A stretch of 64,000 nucleotides of DNA from Sphingomonas sp. Leaf32. Lineage in GTDB: Bacteria > Pseudomonadota > Alphaproteobacteria > Sphingomonadales > Sphingomonadaceae. The stretch lies in contig NZ_LMLA01000008.1 of the NCBI RefSeq assembly GCF_001421765.1, positions 310,906-374,905 on the forward strand, in the 5' to 3' direction. The position numbers and the translations under genes were made by a program. The notes beneath the pieces were generated by a model that saw only the letters and a list, made by a program, of their open reading frames with translations, was not told where the DNA came from and did no database searches. This document shows, piece after piece, positions 57,278 through 64,000 of this stretch; the first letter of the stretch is position 1; each line of letters begins with the position of its first letter.

Positions 57278-57830
57278 CGTCGGCGACGATGTAGCTGCGT
57301 TGGATAGCAAGAATCGGAACAGAGGATGGGGGATGCCGGAAGCAACGGCCAACGGTTAAACGCGGCACTCGATGCCAGGACCGATCGACATCCACATTCT
57401 ATTTCATTGCCCCGGACGTGTTCCGGGGTGACGGAGAGGCTGCACGCGTCGATCAGGAACGACACCGGGAGTAGCCGAATGTCGACTGGCCCTGAACGAG
57501 CCGGTCGAACGAAGTCACCATGGGTCAGGATGGCGTCGCAACTGCCGAACAGCGCGCGAAACGCGGTCATGTCCGGCGATGGCGCGTATCCGACCCGCCC
57601 GTTTGATCGATCGCCACCGAAATCGGAGGGTCGACAGGAATGACATGGGGAAAATCGTGACCGCCAGCGATCCGCGCCCACACCCCCCGCACAGTGCCGG
57701 TGCCGTTCGATATGCTGCGCGACAACAGCCATCGCGTTCCGTTCCGGAGGCAAGCCGCAGCGGCCGTCCCACCGCACGCTTTGCCCATCGACCAGCGCAC
57801 AGGTCATAAGTTTTTGCTATATCCGCGTCC
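57278..57830. other. 553-base gap with a partial repeat and no convincing gene
   Basis: At 57376-57434 there is a copy of the boundary between the outer and inner repeats seen at 43126-43327, reversed (shared bases include ACATTCTATTTC and CCGGGGTGACGG). The rest shows several short open frames on both strands without recognisable protein sequence or ribosome sites. It may be decayed coding DNA. The last 30 bases hold the LysR promoter, with an imperfect inverted motif ATAAGTTTTTGCTAT at 57806-57820. Confidence 0.6.
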
Positions 57831-59027
57831 GTGAAGCCGTTCGACCTCAACCTGCGTCATCTGCGCGCGATCAGCCATATCGTGGCCGCGCGCAGCCTGA
57901 ACCGCGCCGCCGCTGCCGCCGGGCTGTCGCAACCGGCGCTGACGCAGGGCCTTGGCAAGCTGGAACGGCAACTGGGTACGCGATTGTTCGAACGCAATCC
58001 CGACGGCATGACCGCAACGGCGGCGGGGCTGGCGCTGGCCGAGCGGACCGACCGCGCCTTCGCCTTGCTGGCCGGGGTCGGCCGGCGCAGTGGCAAGCGC
58101 GGTTTCGCCCGGCCCGATGCGTTGATGACGTCGACCCAGGCCGAGGCATTTCTGCATTTCGCCGATGCCGGCGGCTTTGCCGGGGCGGCTGCGAACAGCG
58201 GTCTGTCGCAGCCGGCGATTCACCGCGCGGTCCGCGAACTGGAAGCGATCTGGGCGACGCCGCTGGCCGAGCGGCGCGGGCGCGGCATGGTGCTGACCGC
58301 CGCCGGTCGCGCCGTGGCGCGGAGCGTGCGGCTGGCGGCGAACGAGATCGCCGCGGGCATCGTCGAGGCGCACGGCGATGCCGGGGAAGGCGGGCGTGTC
58401 GCGATCGGCGCGATGCCGCTCAGCCGTGCGCTCCTGCTCCCGCACGCGCTTGCCCGGTTCCTGACCGATGCCCGCGGGACGGTGATCGACGTGGTCGAGG
58501 GATCATGGCGCGAACTGGTCGAACCGCTGCTGGATGGTGTGATCGATCTGATGATCGGTGCGCTGCGTAGCGATCCGCCCGCCGGGATCGATCAGATGCC
58601 GCTGTTCAGCGACCGGCTCGTCATTTTCGGACGCGCCGGCCACCCGCTGGCGGGGAAGGCGGTCGATCTGGACCAGCTTGCCGCGCAGCCCTGGGTCGTC
58701 GGGCCGAACGGCACGCCGCTGCGCAGCCATTGGGAGGCGCTGTTTGCCGGTCGCCCCCTTCCCCCGGTCCCGGTCGAATGCGGGTCGGTGATGGTGATCC
58801 GGGGGTTGCTGGCCGAAAGCGACCTGCTGACCCTGCTCTCCCCCGATCAGGTCGCACTCGAAATGGATGCCGGGCTGCTGGTGCGGATCGGTCCGGACCT
58901 GGAGGATACGGTGCGTACCATCGGCATCACCACCCGTACCGGATGGCGCCCGACCGCCGGACAGGCCCGGCTGATCGGCCTGTTGCAGGACGCGTCACGG
59001 AAAACCAGACTTCAGGAAAACCGATAA
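57831..59027 (+). CDS. LysR-type regulator with two DNA-binding domains
   Basis: 398 aa from a GTG, about 100 residues longer than a normal LysR protein. The first HTH (residues 4-62) is FDLNLRHLRAISHIVAARSL...AGLSQPALTQGLGKLERQLG. A second complete HTH lies at about 98-155 (TSTQAEAFLHFADAGGFAGAAANSGLSQPAIHRAVRELE). Then comes one effector domain (RVAIGAMPLSRALLLPHALA, LVIFGRAGHPLAG). It probably regulates pobA downstream, responding to an aromatic acid. Both helices keep the LSQPAxxxxxxxLE recognition core, so neither looks degenerate. Confidence 0.92.
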   Translation: MKPFDLNLRHLRAISHIVAARSLNRAAAAAGLSQPALTQGLGKLERQLGTRLFERNPDGMTATAAGLALAERTDRAFALLAGVGRRSGKRGFARPDALMTSTQAEAFLHFADAGGFAGAAANSGLSQPAIHRAVRELEAIWATPLAERRGRGMVLTAAGRAVARSVRLAANEIAAGIVEAHGDAGEGGRVAIGAMPLSRALLLPHALARFLTDARGTVIDVVEGSWRELVEPLLDGVIDLMIGALRSDPPAGIDQMPLFSDRLVIFGRAGHPLAGKAVDLDQLAAQPWVVGPNGTPLRSHWEALFAGRPLPPVPVECGSVMVIRGLLAESDLLTLLSPDQVALEMDAGLLVRIGPDLEDTVRTIGITTRTGWRPTAGQARLIGLLQDASRKTRLQENR

Positions 59028-59350
59028 GGCTCGGACCTTTCCGATTGGCACGATGGCCGGTCGCTCCGGTACGCCCTGCCCATGGGAAGGATGTCATCGG
59101 TATCGGGTTCGGAAAGGCAGGCCGCGCGCACGCGCTTCCCGGCATCGGCGGCCACGACCGCGAGATGGCGGCCGCGACGGAACGCCGGTGCCTGTCGAAC
59201 GCCCGCCGCGCCGCCGGTGTCAACGGCTGCGAAACACCGCCGGCCGCACTGGCCAGGGTCGCTGCCGTCTTCCCACTGACGTCCTCTCGATCAGGCGCTG
59301 CCCGCCATGCGCAGCGATGCCGTCCGTCCCATCGTTTAGGAGAAACCGCC
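59028..59350. other. 323-base leader region upstream of pobA
   Basis: There is no recognisable gene. The region is GC-rich and carries the promoter and probable leader of the small ORF and pobA. No clear -35/-10 pair or LysR site could be assigned by eye. A long frame continuous with the 33-codon ORF crosses it, but its sequence is not protein-like until the ribosome site at 59338. Confidence 0.5.
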
Positions 59351-59452
59351 ATGAAGAATATGCTCGCCAGCCTCGACGGGCCGCGCCACGCCCCTTCCGT
59401 CAGCCTCGCGCAGTCGATCGTACTCGACAAGCCGCTGGCGGTCGCACGATGA
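59351..59452 (+). CDS. 33-codon small ORF translationally coupled to pobA
   Basis: MKNMLASLDGPRHAPSVSLA plus 13 more residues. The ATG follows AGGAGAAACCGCC, one of the best ribosome sites in the area, and its stop overlaps the pobA ATG (ATGA). pobA itself has no ribosome site of its own, so its translation probably depends on this ORF. It may be a leader peptide, a tiny functional protein, or the remaining start of a deleted gene. No family was recognised. Confidence 0.6.
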   Translation: MKNMLASLDGPRHAPSVSLAQSIVLDKPLAVAR

Positions 59453-60618
59453 AGACATCGGTCGTCATCATCGGCGCCGGCCCGTCTGGTCTGTTGCTCG
59501 GGCATCTGCTGCGCGCGGCCGGCGTCGACTGTATCGTCGTTGAACATCAATCGCCCGAATACATCCTGACCCGCATCCGCGCCGGCGTGCTGGAGACGGT
59601 GACGACCGACCTGATGGCACGGCTGGGGTTGGAAGGGCGACTGCGTGCCGAGGGGCTGATCGAAAAAGGCTTCAACCTCGCCACCGCCGATCATCTGATC
59701 CGCATCGACATCGCGGGCCTGACCGGCAAGCACGTCACCGTCTATGGCCAGACCGAGTTGACGCGTGACCTGATGGATGCGGCGGTCGAGCGCGACCTGA
59801 CCATCCTGTATGGTGCAAAGGATGTCGCACTGCATGACATCGACAGCGCCGCACCGTTCATAACTTTCCTAAAGGATGGCACAGCAACGCGCATCGACGC
59901 ACAGTTCGTCATCGGCTGCGACGGGTTTCACGGCCCCTCCCGGCGGGCGATCCCGGCGTCGGCCGTGCGGGAGTTCGAACGGGAATATCCGTTCGGCTGG
60001 CTCGGTATTCTGGCAGATGTACCGCCGTGCCATGCCGAACTGATCTACGCCAATACCGATCGTGGTTTCGCGCTGGCGTCGATGCGATCGGCGACGCGCA
60101 GCCGCTATTACATCCAGGTTCCGCTGACCGAGCGGATCAAGGATTGGAACGCGGACCGGCTATGGGATGAATTGGTCGAACGGTTCGATCCGATTAGCGA
60201 TCATGGCGTCACCCGCGGACCGGCGCTGGAAATGTCGATCGCGCCGCTCCGGTCCTATGTGTTAGAAACCATGCGCCTTGGCCGACTGTTCCTGGCGGGC
60301 GATAGTGCGCACATCGTCCCCCCGACGGGAGCGAAGGGATTGAACCTTGCGGCGTCGGATGTTGCGTATTTGTCGGATGCGCTGATCGCTTTTTTCAAGC
60401 GTGGGGAGGAGGCATTGCTGACAGGATATGCAGCGCGGGCGTTGTCGCGGATCTGGAAGGCTGAGCGCTTCAGCTGGTATTTGACGAAACTGATGCACCG
60501 TTTTCCGGAGGACGGCGCGTTCGAGCACCGTATGCAGGCAGCGGAACTGGCCTATGTGGCGGGTTCGTCGGCGATGCAGACGGCGATCGCGGAGAATTAT
60601 GTGGGCTTACCGCTGTAG
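59449..60618 (+). CDS. pobA: 4-hydroxybenzoate 3-monooxygenase
   Basis: 389 aa, the usual length. FAD motif VVIIGAGPSGLLLGHLLRAAG at residues 5-25, a middle DG motif QFVIGCDGFHGPSR, and the second FAD contact FLAGDSAHIVPPTGAKGLNLA near residue 280. Close to the Pseudomonas PobA pattern, including RIRAGVLE and the substrate-site tyrosine region. It converts 4-hydroxybenzoate to protocatechuate with NAD(P)H and O2 in the cytoplasm, feeding the beta-ketoadipate or 4,5-cleavage route. It is preceded by the tandem-HTH LysR gene on the same strand. Confidence 0.96.
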   Translation: MKTSVVIIGAGPSGLLLGHLLRAAGVDCIVVEHQSPEYILTRIRAGVLETVTTDLMARLGLEGRLRAEGLIEKGFNLATADHLIRIDIAGLTGKHVTVYGQTELTRDLMDAAVERDLTILYGAKDVALHDIDSAAPFITFLKDGTATRIDAQFVIGCDGFHGPSRRAIPASAVREFEREYPFGWLGILADVPPCHAELIYANTDRGFALASMRSATRSRYYIQVPLTERIKDWNADRLWDELVERFDPISDHGVTRGPALEMSIAPLRSYVLETMRLGRLFLAGDSAHIVPPTGAKGLNLAASDVAYLSDALIAFFKRGEEALLTGYAARALSRIWKAERFSWYLTKLMHRFPEDGAFEHRMQAAELAYVAGSSAMQTAIAENYVGLPL

Positions 60619-60643
60619 CGGGGGCTTGAGCGTTTCGTTTGCC

Positions 60644-60691
60644 CCAACGCCCCTAGCCCCATCTCTTTGGAGACGGGATCTGGGGCGTTGG
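60644..60691 (-). terminator. Stem-loop between pobA and the tRNA-fMet gene
   Basis: The perfect 10-base outer stem CCAACGCCCC / GGGGCGTTGG encloses an inner hairpin (CCCGTCTC-CAAA-GAGATGGG on the minus strand). It lies 9 bases after the tRNA and 25 after the pobA stop, so it could end both convergent transcripts. There is no T-run, so it may be a factor-dependent stop or a processing site. Confidence 0.55.
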
Positions 60692-60700
60692 TGAAAGGGT

Positions 60701-60777
<77 letters not shown>

Positions 60778-60847
60778 CCACCATGGGACGTCCTGTTGGA
60801 CGAAAGGGGTAAGGGACATTGTGAATGGTTATGTGCACCGGCTTCAA

Positions 60848-60941
60848 TGCCTGGCGACGACCTACTCTTCCATTGCTTGAGCAATAGTACCATTGGCGCA
60901 GGTTGGTTTCACGGCTTCACAAACGCTATAGCCACCAGGCA
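60848..60941 (-). rRNA. rrf: 5S rRNA gene, internally shortened
   Basis: The ends are typical: TGCCTGGTGGCTATAGCG at the 5' side, and GAGTAGGTCGTCGCCAGGCA at the 3' side pairing with it. The central GCGCCAATGGTACTATTGCTC also fits. But only 94 nt separate the ends instead of about 115-120. The universally conserved CCCGATCCCATCCCGAAC segment (helix III and loop C) is missing: GCGTTTGTGAAG runs directly into CCGTGAAACC. Flanking bases extend the closing stem (GTGCAC and CTTCA pair outside it). It could be a defective copy, an unusual 5S or an assembly error. Confidence 0.8.
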
Positions 60942-61046
60942 ATGAAGCGGGTGCACATTGGTTTTTCAAATCGATGTTTTGAAAGGCTGAGGGTTTCAAC
61001 CACGCCTTGGTCTGCAACCAGTGCTGACGTTGGCGGTGTGAACTCT

Positions 61047-63837
<2,791 letters not shown>

Positions 63838-64000
63838 GAGTCCACACCACCAACGACAACACTGGATCGACGTCCGCAGACGACGACACGAAACTCGGCA
63901 GAGCAGTGTATCGCGGTTGTTTTCGGTGTGGTTGAAAATCGCTCAGCCTTTGTTGTGATGAACGTTCGTTCGTTTAGTTCAGCACAGCCTTGCGGCTACG
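63838..64000 (-). other. Part of the 16S-23S internal transcribed spacer
   Basis: AT-richer sequence upstream of 23S on the minus strand, with no tRNA in the visible part. Expected tRNA-Ala and tRNA-Ile genes and 16S would lie beyond the window edge. The sequence CGAACGAACGTTCATCAC near 63960 contains short direct repeats. Confidence 0.8.

Noticed and set aside
57515..57807. A minus-strand gene between the esterase and the tandem-HTH LysR gene
   Set aside because: The two overlapping frames have no recognisable sequence, no ribosome site, and one runs into the LysR start. They are at best decayed coding DNA.

Overview
The window looks like chromosomal DNA of a high-GC alphaproteobacterium of the Sphingomonas type. 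Evidence: four large TonB-dependent outer-membrane receptors in 64 kb, a leucine/isovalerate operon, an aromatic O-demethylase next to pobA, a pectin/arabinan locus with a carbohydrate-type TonB receptor, and an rRNA operon in the alphaproteobacterial order 23S-5S-tRNA-fMet. The genus is inferred from gene content and sequence style; no database was searched. No transposase, integrase, phage gene or CRISPR array was seen.

Layout. 1-7144 (minus): branched-chain acyl-CoA operon liuA-liuB-(DUF3088 fusion)-liuD-MaoC hydratase-CitE-like lyase, the last cut by the window edge. 7212-8402: membrane-anchored metallo-beta-lactamase-fold hydrolase. 8501-11077: clpB behind a heat-shock-type promoter. 11138-17592 (minus): two TonB receptors, each with its own terminator. 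17784-19276 (minus): folD and a MarC-family gene with overlapping ends. 19334-19718: a GIY-YIG nuclease gene exactly enclosed by perfect 36-bp inverted repeats. 19802-23717: trehalose operon otsB-GH15-otsA. 23718-24219: cluster of four palindromic repeat pairs. 24220-30108: class I fumarase, a PAS-GGDEF-EAL-PilZ protein and ligA. 30263-36262: TonB receptor, LytS/LytTR two-component pair, trhO and a small unknown gene. 36269-37594: DUF3297, a Tyr/Arg-rich secreted protein and an EVE-domain protein.

37927-51614 reads as a pectin/arabinan utilisation locus: hexuronate-type MFS transporter, FAH-family hydratase, LacI regulator, secreted type-B carboxylesterase, ThuA protein, pectate lyase, carbohydrate-type TonB receptor, GH43 and a second MFS transporter. 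A 13-base motif, TGACACCGGTTTC, occurs in two divergent control regions of this locus and, degenerate, before the esterase; it is a candidate operator of the LacI protein.

51682-60618 is an aromatic block: MarR regulator, a complete three-component Rieske oxygenase system (oxygenase, ferredoxin reductase, 2Fe-2S ferredoxin), a divergent LysR gene with a palindrome at its start, an esterase with the broken tail of another hydrolase before it, a LysR-type protein with two DNA-binding domains, and pobA preceded by a coupled 33-codon ORF. 60701-64000 (minus): tRNA-fMet, 5S, 23S and part of the 16S-23S spacer; the 5S gene is unusually short and lacks a conserved internal block.

Many intergenic gaps hold REP-like palindromes of several families, often as inverted pairs and once nested. 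The GIY-YIG gene inside such a pair is the most interesting structure in the window.
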